A stretch of 64,000 bases of DNA from Ectobius pallidus (lineage: Eukaryota > Arthropoda > Insecta > Blattodea > Ectobiidae). The DNA lies in NCBI GenBank assembly GCA_964059195.1, contig CAXKWD010000006.1:16578129-16642128 (forward strand), given 5' to 3'. Positions 46,287 to 57,593 of the stretch are shown here, one piece after another; position 1 is the stretch's first letter, and each line of letters opens with the position of its first letter. Below the pieces are notes generated by a model, which saw only the letters and a program-made list of their open reading frames with translations, did not search any database and was not told the DNA's origin. Position numbers and translations under genes: made by a program.

Positions 46287-49200
46287 TCAATCCAACCTAT
46301 CGTCTTTATTTTTATTCATGTTCTTCCAATACTTCAACTTTTCCTTCATAATACATATTTTCAAGTCCTTCAGTTCCAACTCTTTTTCATGCTCCTTCCT
46401 CATTGCTTCTATTTGGAAGTTTAAAACCTCAATCCTTTTTCCACACGAGTCTTTGATTCGTTCTCGTGGTGTTGATTCTCTCGATTTTTTTTGCTACAAA
46501 AGATCGCGAATTACAGTGACGTGCTTGAACTGGGGTTGTCACTGAAGACTGTACGTCTGTGTATGAAGAAGGGAATGATGCCGTCTGTGAGGAGTTTGCT
46601 GGAGCTTCATTCATGGAGTTCGCTGGAACTACAGGTGATCGTGAATTACAGTGACGTGCTTGAACTGGGGTTGTCACTGAAGACTGTACGTCTGTGTATG
46701 AAGAAGGGAATGATGCCGTCTGTGAGGAGTTTGCTGGAGCTACAGCTGGTCGTGAATTACAGTGACGTGCTTGAACTGGGGTTGTCACTGAAGACTGTAC
46801 TTCTCTGTATGAAAAAGAGGAGTTTGCTGGAGCTTCATTCATTGAACAAAGTGGGTCTGCTTGGGAGGAAGTAAGACTGTTGTCCACATCCTCATATGGC
46901 ATGATTAAAACTGAAAATAGAAGAAAAAATATATTTATAATTTCTGGTTGTATAATGTACTAGAATTTTAAATAAATAGATGTTCAGGTCTTATGTAGTT
47001 ATGTTTGCATATAATTTTATGTGTTATATTTTGAATGGACGGTGTGATTTTTGGCCTACTTGTAGTGGTAACAAAATAAAGTGTCAGAATGCTTTTGTTT
47101 AGTCAGTGCTAATTGCAATTATGGTAGGCCTATACAAAAAAGAAGTTATTTTTGTAACAGATCTCAGAGTGAAGCTCCAGATTGAATCATTAAGCAGGCC
47201 TTGCTGAAGAGCCATGGTCTAGAGTTTGATTCTTAACCTTAATTCATACTCGTATACACTGATATAAGAAATTCTTAAAATAAGTCAACATTTTACAAAA
47301 TGCACTGGTAATAATATTAATGATATAGGCCTACTATTCACTGACATATTTGTTTCAGGTTTAAAGCAGCCGTATAGGTTATGAATGAATTAAAATCAAT
47401 CTGTCAGAAGTCTTTTACTTGCACAGGAGCATAACTGAAAAATGCTCACATTAAAATTTATTGTATACATTGGTAGACATAAAATTCAACAGAATGCACA
47501 ATATTATATCAACAGCAGTCACGTTTAATTGAATTATTCAATGCCTAGATAAGCAAACGACAATGTGATATGTTTAGTCATATACCCGCTGCACTATGTC
47601 ATATACCAGCATATTCAAAATGTGCGCATGCGTCACGATACATGACAGTACATGATTTAGCGTTGGGAACAGATCTACAGTGAGTCCCACACAAGAGTTG
47701 GCCAATGACGCGGGTTTCTGCATTGCGGCGTCACAGCTCCAACTCCCGAGCAATTGGGTGAAATATCTACGCAAAGAAAGCCGCGATTGGTGTAATGATC
47801 CAGGTTCTCACATTTACAGTTCAAATTACAATGAAAATAACCACATACCTCATCACAAGAGATGTTGGAAATGTTCTCCTCTTGCATCCACACAATACTG
47901 GCATCTTTTTAGGAAATTTTCTTTCATGCGCTTAAGTTCAGCTTCCGAGATAGAGTTAATTTCTCTTGTGATATTCACATACTGTTAGAAGAACTTAAAG
48001 ACAATATCACAAGAGAAATTAACTGTCTCAGAAGCTGAGCTAATGCACATGAAAGAAAATTTGCTAAAAAGCTGTCAGTATTGTGTGGATGCAAGAGGAG
48101 AACATTTCCGACATCTCTTGTGATGAGGTACGTGGTTATTTTCATTGTAATTTTAACTGTGAATATGAGAATCTGGATCATTACTCCGATCACGGCTTTA
48201 TTGCATAGATATTTCACTCGATCGCTCGGGAGTTGGAGCTGTGCCCACCGTGACGCAGAAACCCGCGTCATTGGCCAACTCTTGCATGGGACTCACTGTA
48301 TTATAATAGATGTGACCATTAATTAGTCATTATTTCATTACCGATAAACCAATTTGGTCCAAAATTAATAGGCTTCTTCCCATGGACGTTATAAATGCAT
48401 TTACCAAGTTTCAAGATAATGCAATAAAGCGTATTTGAGTTATTACACATACAGACAGACAGACATTTTCCCATCCACCCTGCAATCTCAGAAAGTACAA
48501 TTCTGGCACTTAATAGTAATAAAAAGTAATAAACAAGACTGTATTCACTGTGAATTTACTGTAGGCCTACCTTCTGTCATATTATTATTACTGTGCACAG
48601 CATCTGTATCAACGCCATTGCTCTCTTCCAAGCTAACAAATGGAAAAAATGCTGAGCCTGTAAGGAGAAGAGAAAACAATGTAATTAAAAGTTAGCATTG
48701 GAATTAAGGTTAAATTGCAATATAGTGTATTCAGATTTATGCCTGCCCGGAAACTGGGGGCTATATGTGGGGAACTCAGGTACAAGAGGTTCAAGCAGCA
48801 TTTATTTCTAAAGAAACGAAGGTAGCTCAAGTTCCCTTTGTCATGACCACCATAAGCAGTACAAATTATGCCATTTTTTGGTTACATAAGTGCTTGCTTC
48901 TTCACAGCTTTCCTTGCATTTCGCAAATTTAAAATAACCAACTGACGTTGAGACATAATCCATACACGCTTGACCCATTTGCACGATATGTATGTTTTTA
49001 CGGTTCTGAGCGAAGCAGGGTGACCAACATGGACAGACCCATCTCTGCATTAACATAAGTAGTGACAGGTAGATTCTACTTTAGTTGCAGTTATGTTAGG
49101 TTAGGTTCATTTGGTTTGGTTAAGTTATGAACAGCGATATTAGTTACCCAGAATTCGACCTACTCCACTGGTGTGACATCAGAGCTCTGGCACCTAATCA

Positions 49201-52200
49201 CGAAAATCTGTATTGTTTCGGGAAGGTAATATGGTGAAGATATCACTACTTTTCGCTAGATCGTGGTATAAAAGAAAGTGTATGTTTAGGATGGGTGGGT
49301 TGGAGCAAGTTATTTGTCAAGACAAACCTTGCGTTTCTTTATAAAGCGGAGCTAAAGCGCTTTACGAGTAATGCATCAAAACCCGTTTCTTTTTACATTT
49401 TGCTGCAGCTCCGCTTTACCCCCACTCTACTACCCGTGCAGCGAACTCAAATCTCGCTTTACGACTGCTGCATGGTTTCGCTGCAAACTGTCATGGCGGA
49501 CTAGGTGATCATCGAAAATTTCCTTGATGGATTTAACATCATTGTTCAAATTCCCAAGTACGAACGCCTTCTTCAGCACAGTTAGTATCATGTGATTTTA
49601 CCTGTACATCATATAGTACAATAATTATTTATTGCCATCCCGGCATAACTGTTATTTGCACGTGTTTTAACCATGTTAGAGGTCTCATTGAGCAAGCTGT
49701 CAGCTGATCAACTTTGCCGTTCTTTTTTGTCTGCAGCGGTCGTCAATCACTCGTGCATCACTCGTAAAGCGCTTTGCAGGTTTGCTTTAAAAAGAAACGC
49801 ACTGAAACAACTCTCCATGTAACTATGTAGGCCTATAACAAAATATTTTTAGGTGTTTTATGATGAGAATCTTGGTTTTTAAAAATGGGCCAAGTACCGT
49901 ATCACTGGATTTTTACAGACTTTGAACATGAATTTTATATTCTACGGTATACGTTACAAAGGACATTACAACTACAAATATGACCCTTTTTCTTGTTTAA
50001 AAAAAATACAGCGTGCATGGTAAATAATCCCCCAGAACTGTTTTCAATTAATAATTTCTGGGATTGTACACTTACCTTCATTCGTAGACTCCTGATGCAT
50101 TGCATCTGAGTCATGTAAATTCATCAGGGGCGTGATGGTTGGCGCTATTAGTGCCATTATCTTCTCTGTGCAATTGGAAATTTCTGGCTTCAAGCTGCTG
50201 CCTCCACCAGTAGTTTTTATATGCACTTTCCTATCGGCACATATCTTTCTTGCCTTCCTCTTAAGGTTTTCGTAGCATGTTTTGAGATTTTTTTCGTTTC
50301 TCATTGACACACCTAGAAAGAATATAAGATGGTTACAACATATTGGATTAACATGGTTTCTTGTCACTTCACTTGATTACTCTACTTTACTAAAGTATGG
50401 TTATAGTTTCGTTAATGCCACACTTAGCACACCTGGGTTTCGTTCATGCCGCACTACATACCCTGCTGCATCAAGGCGATGGTTTACCCTTAATCAACTT
50501 CATTTGTTGACTTAGATCCGGCAACTCAATGTTTCCGAATCACATAGTGCGGCATGACTGTACAAGTGGTAGTTAGGTTAGGAACAGTAATATTAGTAGG
50601 CTATAGAATTGTCTAAAAGACTCCAGCTGTGAAAGCCTACGTACCGTAATTATATAGAATAGCACTGCTGGTAGTTAGGTTAGGAACATTTACATAATCA
50701 TAAAAAGGACATAAATGTGTTATACCTGTGTTGTCTGAGCGAACGAGTCACCCACTATCTGTCATGTTTGCCAGCCTGTCGTGATATCAGTCATAATTCC
50801 TGCCATCTGACAGGTCATTTATAGGTTAATAAAGCGACCCATCTTTATTCTCATATTCCAGTTTCGGACAATTTCCAGAAAAAGTAAATTTATATAATGG
50901 TTTATGAAGAACACAATAACTTTTTTATAGTGCGGCATCATCGAAACCATCCCTCAAAGTATTTCTAGCTAGTGCTAGTATTGTAATCCAGTGCGTTCTT
51001 TTTTAAAGCAAACCTGTAAAGCGCTTTACGAGTGCTTCAGCATCGCTTTACGACTGCTGCAGTAAAAAAAGAACGTCCAAGTCGATCAGCTGAGAGCTTG
51101 CTCAATGAAACCAGCACTGTGTACTGCCCTCCAACATGGTTACGACATGGGGTATGGTCCAGATCTCTACTAGAATTCCACGGGCCGTGTTGCAATGGTT
51201 ATGCGGGGTGCCCCTGGTGGGGCTTGGGGGCAAAGCCCCCCCAAAAAAGAAAAACAGGAAAGGGATCCGGGGCTGATACAAAGTTACCGTCCTCGGTTGA
51301 AGGGTTCTGGAGGAAAGCAGGAAGGGGGTCCAGGGGCAAAGCCCCCAATACAGAAAAACAGGAGGGAAATCTGGGATAGATATGAAGTTATGTATACGAT
51401 ACGTACCTCGGCCGTGATACCGACTGAGCCATTGAGACCGGGTTTGTACCATTAGGTTTCCAGTATTGGATTATCAGCACGTGACCGATTGTGTGAAAAC
51501 AAAACATCGGCCAGCGCATGAAGATTTCGTGTTTTGACAGCAGTTCTCAGCGCCATTTTAGGTTAATTTTGTCCCTACTTCTTCACAATTTTACTTATAT
51601 TTAGGACCTTTGAACAAATGTATGGTGCTTATAAATGGAATCTATAGGTTAGGATAATATAACATCAAATTTTGTAGTTTTCCGTGCTTTTAAAATGAAA
51701 ATATCACTAAAAGTAGAGAGCTGGACCATCCCGAAGACACGTGCAAATAACAGTTGTGCCAGGATTGTACAATATGATGTAGGCTACAGGTAAAATCAAA
51801 TGGTACTCTGGAATTTGAACAATGATGTTAAAGTCATCAAGGAAACTTTCGATGAACAGCTACTCCGCCATGACAGCAAAACCTTGCAGCACTCGTAAAG
51901 AGAAATTTGAGATTGCAGCACGGGCAATCGGGGTGGGGGGGGGGGGACGAAGCTGCAGCGAAATGGAAAACAGAACGGTTTTGATGCTGCAATGGTAAAG
52001 CTCTTGGCAGCTCTTTAGTTTCGCTTTAAAAAAGAACGACCAAACTACATTTTATTTGTAAATTTAGGTAGGTGAATTTCACCGGTAGTTAACCTTAACC
52101 TTACCTCCAATGGAATTAAATTCCTGGGTGATGGTTCCCCACGTCTCTTCTTTCTTCTTTATCGTCACCCCGTCAGTCCTCTTATTTTCAATGATATTTT

Positions 52201-52282
52201 TGTATTTATGGACCAATTCCGCGAGAATGTCCATCTCGAACTCCGAATAATTCGCAGCTCTTTTACGTTTAAGATCCTCCAT
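46287..52282 (-). CDS. Harbinger Myb/SANT-like partner protein, four exons, one frameshift
   Basis: Exon 1 52282-52105 (ATG at 52282; donor GAG/GTAAGG), exon 2 50312-50076 (acceptor TTCTAG; donor GAAG/GTAAGT), exon 3 48657-48571 (acceptor TTACAG; donor GAAG/GTAGGC), exon 4 from 46910 (acceptor TTTCAG). All junctions keep the same phase. Exons 1-2 encode a Myb/SANT-like DNA-binding domain (ANYSEFEMDILAELVHKYKN, then WGTITQEFNS, joined in exon 2 to NLKTCYENLKRKARK). Exon 4 holds a serine/threonine-rich tandem repeat. As sequenced, exon 4 ends at a stop at 46429-46431. Reading one A fewer in an A8 run (46485-46492) opens a lysine/glutamate-rich coiled-coil tail to a stop at 46287-46289, about 375 residues in all. 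In this superfamily the Myb-like protein helps bring the transposase into the nucleus and onto the termini. Confidence 0.82.
46500..46860 (-). repeat. Coding minisatellite in exon 4 of the Myb-like gene
   Basis: Three copies of a roughly 100-140-bp unit. On the minus strand each encodes a DVQSSVTTPVQARHCNSR-like or EVQSSVTT-like core followed by PANS-type linkers (MNEAPANSS, QTASFPSS). Units are near-identical, so the array is young. All lengths keep the frame. Confidence 0.85.
47085..48515 (-). repeat. Family Z copy E in intron 3 of the Myb-like gene, split by a foldback MITE
   Basis: The start block with one tandem unit lies at 48340-48515 (landmark AAAGCGTATTTGAG at 48427; AGACAGACAGACA minisatellite). 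The end block lies at about 47085-47460 (diverged: AAGTGTCAGAATGCTTTTG). The 621-bp foldback at 47678-48298 separates them. Confidence 0.7.
47678..48298. mobile_element. Foldback MITE, 621 bp, TA target
   Basis: Almost the whole element is a palindrome: arms of about 300 bp begin CAGTGAGTCCCA at the left tip and end with its inverse at the right tip, with TA on both sides (47676-47677, 48299-48300). Landmark inside both arms: CTCTTGTGATATTCACA / ACAATATCACAAGAG near the centre. TIR and TA target suggest a Tc1/mariner-type MITE. Confidence 0.88.
48700..49290. other. Intron 2 of the Myb-like gene, left part
   Basis: No repeat termini identified here. A 71-codon minus-strand frame at 48841-49056 is cysteine-rich but has no known domain and I do not call it. 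Confidence 0.35.
49301..49817. mobile_element. MITE in intron 2 of the Myb-like gene
   Basis: Ends inverted: TGGAGCAAGTT...GCGTTTCTTTATAAAGC on the left, and the inverse of GCGTTTCTTTTTAAAGC with TGGAGAGTTGTTT on the right. Subterminal AAAGCGCTTTACGAGT motif in both arms. No target duplication found. The element matches the one in intron 1 in inverted orientation. Confidence 0.65.
50994..52038. mobile_element. MITE in intron 1 of the Myb-like gene, enlarged by an insertion
   Basis: Perfect 16-bp ends CGTTCTTTTTTAAAGC and inverse. Left and right parts match the intron 2 MITE in inverted order (GAGCTTGCTCAATGA; CACGTGCAAATAACAGTT; CCGCCATGACAG). About 580 bp at 51150-51735 is extra. That insert is GC-rich with repeated GGGGGCAAAGCCCCC palindromes and has no gene. 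Confidence 0.65.
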
Positions 52283-52823
52283 TGTGCCTTTTTGTTCGTC
52301 TTCTTCTTCCTCTGTTATGGCCTCGGCCGCCAGCCTTCTTGTTAACTTCTTCTTCTTCCTCCTCTTGGTAATGGCCTCGTGAACAGAAGAATGCGTTCAT
52401 TATACTCCGCTCGCTTTCCGATTTTATGCTCTGTGTTTAAACAAGCCGCCAGCTAAACACAGTTCCGTAAACAGAGATTAGGAATGGTGCTCCACATTTC
52501 TTTTTAATCATGTTTAAAATCTTAAACGTGTGTAGGTAAACACTGTTTAACCAAATCTTAATCACTGTTGATGCACTTGGCCATAAATGTAATTGTACTG
52601 TTTAAGTTCTAACTTCTTAAATCAGTCGGCAATAACTATTATGGATGTACACGACGTGCTCTGTTTGTGTCCACGTGCATTAGCGGCTCAGAGAGTGGCA
52701 CATGATACTAGTAGAATAAGTTCTGGTCTTTACGCAAAATTTATAGCATGGAGCGAAGTTAAATAAAGCTAAGTGACCATTTTTTTCGTATTTTACGTTT
52801 GTTCCGTTAATTACGCTTTTCTT

Positions 52824-53093
52824 CAGTGAGTCCCACGCAAGAGTAGGCCAATGTCGCTGCTTTCTGCGTCGCGGCGGGCACAGCTCAAACTCTCGAGGGA
52901 TCGGGTGAAATATCTACGCAAATAAAGCCGCGATCGGTGTAAAGATTTAGGTTCTCACATTTACAGTTAAAATTAAAATGAAAATAACCACGTAACTCAT
53001 CACATGTGATGTAGGAAATGTTCTCCTCTTCCATCTACACAAAACTGGCACCTTTTTTAGAACATTTTCTTTCACACGCATAAGTTCACTTTA
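52824..53093 (+). mobile_element. Single arm of the foldback MITE
   Basis: Begins CAGTGAGTCCCACGCAAGAG and matches the left arm of the element at 47678-48298 over about 260 bp. The second arm is missing. Confidence 0.8.
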
Positions 53094-53795
53094 TGAAAAA
53101 AATATTTTCTTAGGCGTCCGATCCCTTCCTGAACAGTTAAATGGGTAAACTAATAAAATAACAATACAGACCTCTAATAAATAAGTTATTCCACGATTTG
53201 TTGATATGACTTGGTAAGAAAAATGTAGTCATTTCGCATTAAAAAACACACATTATAATGGTCCTAAAGCAGCAAAGGGTAAATCTGGCTCTACTGGACA
53301 GCCTGTTTAAAGTGTTGCCAACTTTCCGATATAAGAACATCATTTTATGTATTTGACCGCGTTCAGGGAGAAAACAAACACATAAACACAAACATGTCTG
53401 ACACAAAGTGTCTTGGCCCAGTTACAAGAGCTTTGTAGTACCATTGCTAGAATAAATATAAAAACTAGCAAAGAACCTTTTAGCTTCCATACATGCAAAG
53501 ATAGCTCAGACACAAGTGCATAGGGACGCCACATTCACCTTGTCCAACCGGATGCGATGAGAACGCTCTTTATGTAAACATATCGCATGCGAAGCAGTCA
53601 ACCTCAACTTTGATGTTCTCTTTTCTTGTTAGGCTATTCCTGTCAACAGGAGCTCGTATTGTCTGGCTACCAAAACTGTCATGAATAGTTCAGTACTTTC
53701 TGTATACGCCGTCACTTTCCATGTAGAGTGTAACGAAATAAATCATAACATTATGCGTGAGTACACAACAATAATATAAACAATTAACAAGTATT
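53094..53795. other. No feature recognised
   Basis: AT-rich spacer; no ORF or terminal repeats supported. Confidence 0.4.
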
Positions 53796-53807
53796 GTTTA
53801 TAATAAG

Positions 53808-54484
53808 TAGGGCTCGAACTTTTTGGTAAATACATATTTTTTTTGCTATTACTTATGATTTCAGGACTTTGTTGTTATGTTGAGTCAGACAATAAATCAG
53901 GGCTGATTAGGCCTTTATTAGTGTAAATTTCTGTTTCCTCTCAAACTGCATTACTAAGTTGGAAAGAACAAAACAATTGTTGACAGAATCAATAAAAGAA
54001 ATCAAACACATTGAAAACAAACTTAACAAAATCAGTGGTTCAAAAGCAAACAAAATTAGAGAAAAATTCCTGTCATGCCTAAATAAGAATGAAGGGTTGC
54101 AAGTGTTTCGCAAGATTTCAGATATTTTAATGGTTAACAGTGTAGAGAACTTGGAGCAGATGGAACATTTGAGTGTCAGTGACATTGAGTGTCACAAATA
54201 TGCAAGATTAACATCCTGCAATGTTGAACGTACATTTTCAGATACAAGTCTCTGTTCCGTGAAAATCGTCACAGCTTTAAGATGCACAACTTAATACCTA
54301 CTATTGTCGTTTACTGCAACAGTTCTACACTTGCTGACTAGAATTACTAGATGAGTACTTTTGTAGATATTGGTTAAATAAATAAATTAAAATATTTTCA
54401 TATTTTTTAAACATATTTTCGTCTTTTTAACCACATAAAAATAAATATTTTCGGTTTAATAAGCACCTAAAAGTCCGAGCCCAA
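53808..54484 (+). mobile_element. hAT element B2, 677-bp deletion derivative
   Basis: Left TAGGGCTCGAAC, right inverse with one tip mismatch. Flanked by perfect 8-bp repeats ATAATAAG (53800-53807 and 54485-54492). Sister of B1 at 24.4 kb. Confidence 0.9.
53959..54345 (+). pseudogene. hAT transposase C-terminal remnant, frameshifted
   Basis: Same protein segment as at 24690-25052, but it keeps two short stretches missing there (FRKISDILMVNSVENL and an ECHKYARLTSC stretch). One base is missing in ACATTTTCAGATAC relative to B1, which breaks the frame inside the dimerisation motif (VERTFS, then out of frame). No catalytic region is present. Confidence 0.8.
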
Positions 54485-55117
54485 ATAATAAGGATGGGTC
54501 GATACCAGATTTTCTCGATACTCTATATCGATACATGATTTTTTCCTCGATACTCGATACCGTCAACATTTCCAGTTTCAATAAATAGGTACATTAAAAA
54601 TAAAAAGGTGTGAGAACTGTATAATACCAACTAAATTAAGTGTGGATATTTAATGAGAGAAAATTTAATATCATCAGCAGCCTTATAATTCTTTTTAAAC
54701 TCTACATTAAATCTAAAATTAGTTCTTGAAACAGTCCACTTGCAAGTTTTTGTTCAAAAATTACAATGGGGTTTGGACAGTCAGCTTGCTTGTTGGTTGC
54801 TATTGAAACGTTTGACAGGAAATGAAACAGTTAAGAATCTCTTCTGTTTGGATTTTAAAAGTCGGAAAGTTTTTATTTATGGCTAGACAAAAGTCACAGA
54901 GTGGTTTTCTCCATTTCAAGGAGAAATAGAAGGACTTGCTATATTTAGTAGACTAATAAAAGCGAGAGAGATGCCGCATTTCCTTAAATTGCAGAATTAC
55001 CAAAGTATCGAAAAAGTACCGAGCGAGTTTTCTGAAGTATCGCTCGATACCGATACCATTCAAGTATCGAGAGTATCGAGGTATCCAATGTATCGAAGAC
55101 CCATCCCTAGTTTATAA

Positions 55118-56300
55118 TATTTATATTGCCATCATATCTTTTTCTGTGCGAAAACTGCTATCGATACTTATTCATCAGATGTCAATTTGTTTTCACTATT
55201 TCGGGATTATTTCTAAACTGTCTGTTTTAACAAATATTTTGGCTTCACAATTTAATTAACTCTTTGATAAACTTTTCTTTGGATATACACTCCGAATCAT
55301 AACAATTAGGTTAAATTAGTTTAGTGTTACGGGGTGCACTCAGCGTCGTGATTCAAATTGAGGAACTCTTGACAGAGAAGTAGCGGCTCCAGTCATGGGA
55401 CAACCATTAACGGCAGTGGATGTCGGCATGCTGACCACATGCTCCCCATCCTGCCATCTAAAATTCCACGTTTAAAAAGACGTAGTCAATTAAGCATTGC
55501 CAATTTTTATCAAACTGAGTCTATTTTATAATCATCTGCAAATATTTTTAACTAAATGAGTGTTTTCCATGTGACGGAAACCAGAGTTGGTACCAATGGA
55601 ATGGCATAAAGATTTCATAGCACTTGTGCAACTTTTACTTCGTGTGACTTGTGCTAGAAGTTCTACTTTTTTAATTCAAGCTGTCTAAAACTAGTTTTGT
55701 AATTCAGGTCATCACTGGGCTACATTCCGAACAAAACATACTATCACGAGATTGTTCTTCACAATATTAATTTGTTGGTGATGTGCTTGGGTCTTCATGG
55801 TAATAATGACTTTGTACGATAATCTCCTCATGAATCAGATCCATGTAAAACTCGATATAGTCATTAATCTCCCCATTCATTGTCGTGTATATTAAACACA
55901 TGGTATTACAGTGTAATCCCCTCAACATATAGGCCCACTGTTTTCAGGAAGTTATGGGAGTATCAAAAATAGATAGAGAATAACATTATGACACTTCGAC
56001 TTTACAAAATATTATCCACAAATGTCACATTTGTTAAGGAAACTCAAATGATGTATTTTGTGTTCAAATATATAAAATTGCAAAATTCATATTTGGAACG
56101 TATGGATAGATTATCCTCTTCTTCAGTAATCTGTCAACATCAGTTTTCTCTGTGTCACTAACCATGCTTTTCGTTTGTACAATCTGAATCTTGGATATGG
56201 TCCAAAACTTAACCCCTCGTTTCAAAGGAGAGAAAAATGTTTCAATTTTAATACTGATTGTAGATTTATTTTCTTACAAGATTTTCTTTAAAAATATACT
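55118..56300. other. Anonymous stretch with a possible repeat fragment
   Basis: Around 55325-55470 a GC-richer segment (AGAAGTAGCGGCTCC; GGCATGCTGACCACATGC) resembles the 3' end of a LINE-associated repeat I recall from other insects; this is recollection, not proof. Nothing else recognised. Confidence 0.3.
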
Positions 56301-56306
56301 TTCCTG

Positions 56307-56645
56307 CTACTTTTTTTTTAAATAATTGGTTAGCTGTTTGACGTCCCTGAGTTGCCAGTCAATCCCCAGAACTCTTACTTCACCAACTTCTCTATACATT
56401 TCAGTGTAACATTCAGAATTGATAATTTCATAACGTTTCCGAAAGGACTTTTCCAACACCCCAAACATTCTACCAGCTGGAAGGTAAGAGTGTCCTCTTA
56501 CTGGAAATATCATCGTAATGTTCTTGAGATGGGAATGTGATTTCCTAGGCAGGCGTAAAATGAGAGTATGGATGATGTGAGTGTTTCTATTTTGGCACTC
56601 GCAGCCCTCTGTGGTAACATCAAACTGATATGTAGGCCTATACAA
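56307..56645 (-). pseudogene. DUF7869-like (transposon-associated) C-terminal fragment
   Basis: A 112-codon minus-strand frame with CECQNRN (about 15-21), TMIFPVRGHSYLPAGRMFG (about 44-62) and VLGIDWQLRDVK (about 92-103). This order is familiar from large uncharacterised arthropod proteins of the DUF7869 type, thought to be transposon derived. Only the C-terminal part is present; upstream minus-strand sequence has stops. The ATG is unlikely to be original. Family assignment is from memory of the motif, so moderate confidence. Confidence 0.5.
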
Positions 56646-57590
56646 TTACTCTACTGTTTCCGGCAACATCAACTTCATTTACAATCTTGCACAAATTTAA
56701 GTAAATAGCTGGTCCTAGTTTAGGCTTTACAACACGTCTAAACTCATTCTAATTGCATGGTATCCATTTTAAATTCATTCCACAAGCAGATGGAAATTGT
56801 TGACAATAATAGTACAAGAGTGGGTCAACTGATACTTTTTAATCCTACGACTTATTTGCACATGTTTGCGGCTATTTTGTGCACGGTATGCAGGTGTAAG
56901 CAAGGTATCAAATAACTAATATTTCCACGTATGTCACAAAGCGCACTTTGTTCCGAACGTGGTGCTGGACTCAGTGCATTCTGAAGCAAACGCAGTATTT
57001 CAATGGCATATTAGACTAAAATTGAGTGCTTTTAGAAACATTCTGACTACACAGATCAATTCAGCGCTACTGAAATAGGGGGAATCCGTATCATACAGAG
57101 TTTCGACCAGGATGGAGTGAGCGCATTTTGATTCAGAGCTCCTCATATATTCACATAGATAATACATTTTTTCTTAATTTGTTATTACTTGCGCTGAAAA
57201 TGAAATTTGTTATATGAGAATTAATCCCTTTCATTATAAGATTTGTGAATTGCTACGTGACTATTTCATAACATAAAGCATTAACCCTAGTACCTTAAAA
57301 TAAGGTGTTTGGTCAGGTAAGTGAACTTTCAAATTAGGTTTAAATGCCTTCTTGCAAACTGGACATGCATATTTCAATGCATTAGTCAAAGGATAATAAG
57401 TAGCATTAGACCAGTTAAATGAAAGCCACTGTAAGTTTAGAAGGCCCTTTCATAGTAATTTATGGTAATAGTAACTCACCCAATAGGTCACAATAACTTA
57501 AAAACCACTACCTGACAATAAATCACATAACCTTTAGCTTGTTAACTGAAATAAACAAACTTTCTAGCTTCAAACATCTCTATATACAGT
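56646..57590. other. No feature recognised
   Basis: AT-rich sequence without a supported gene or repeat terminus. Confidence 0.4.
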
Positions 57591-57593
57591 ATA

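Larger units (their letters stand above)
42229..52583. mobile_element. Complete PIF/Harbinger transposon, about 10.4 kb
   Basis: Terminal inverted repeats of about 25 bp: TGGCCAAGTGCATCAACA is shared exactly at both ends, with one mismatch further in. They are flanked by TAA at 42226-42228 and 52584-52586, the TWA duplication expected for Harbinger. Inside are the two genes this superfamily needs, convergently arranged: a DDE transposase (plus strand) and a Myb/SANT-like protein (minus strand). Subterminal regions hold many GATTA and TAAAC motifs. The element is enlarged by repeats in its introns and intergenic region. Apart from a 1-nt frameshift in the second gene it looks complete. Confidence 0.93.
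53804..55109. mobile_element. hAT-type MITE C, with hAT B2 inserted in its left terminus
   Basis: With the B2 insertion and one copy of its duplication removed, the left end reads TAAGGATGGGTC and the right end is the inverse of TAGGGATGGGTC. The flanks are perfect 8-bp repeats GTTTATAA (53796-53803 and 55110-55117). TCGATAC motifs repeat many times inside both ends. The element itself is about 620 bp with no transposase. Confidence 0.88.

Noticed and set aside
46491..46874. 127-codon plus-strand frame with repeated LELGLSLKTVRLC
   Set aside because: Shadow of the coding minisatellite in the minus-strand Myb-like exon 4; the true frame is set by phase-matched splice junctions.
47680..48326. 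Several 66-102-codon frames
   Set aside because: All fall in the palindromic foldback MITE and mirror each other on the two arms.
51032..51455. Glycine/proline-rich frames on both strands
   Set aside because: They come from the GC-rich GGGGGCAAAGCCCCC insertion in the intron 1 MITE, not from a gene.
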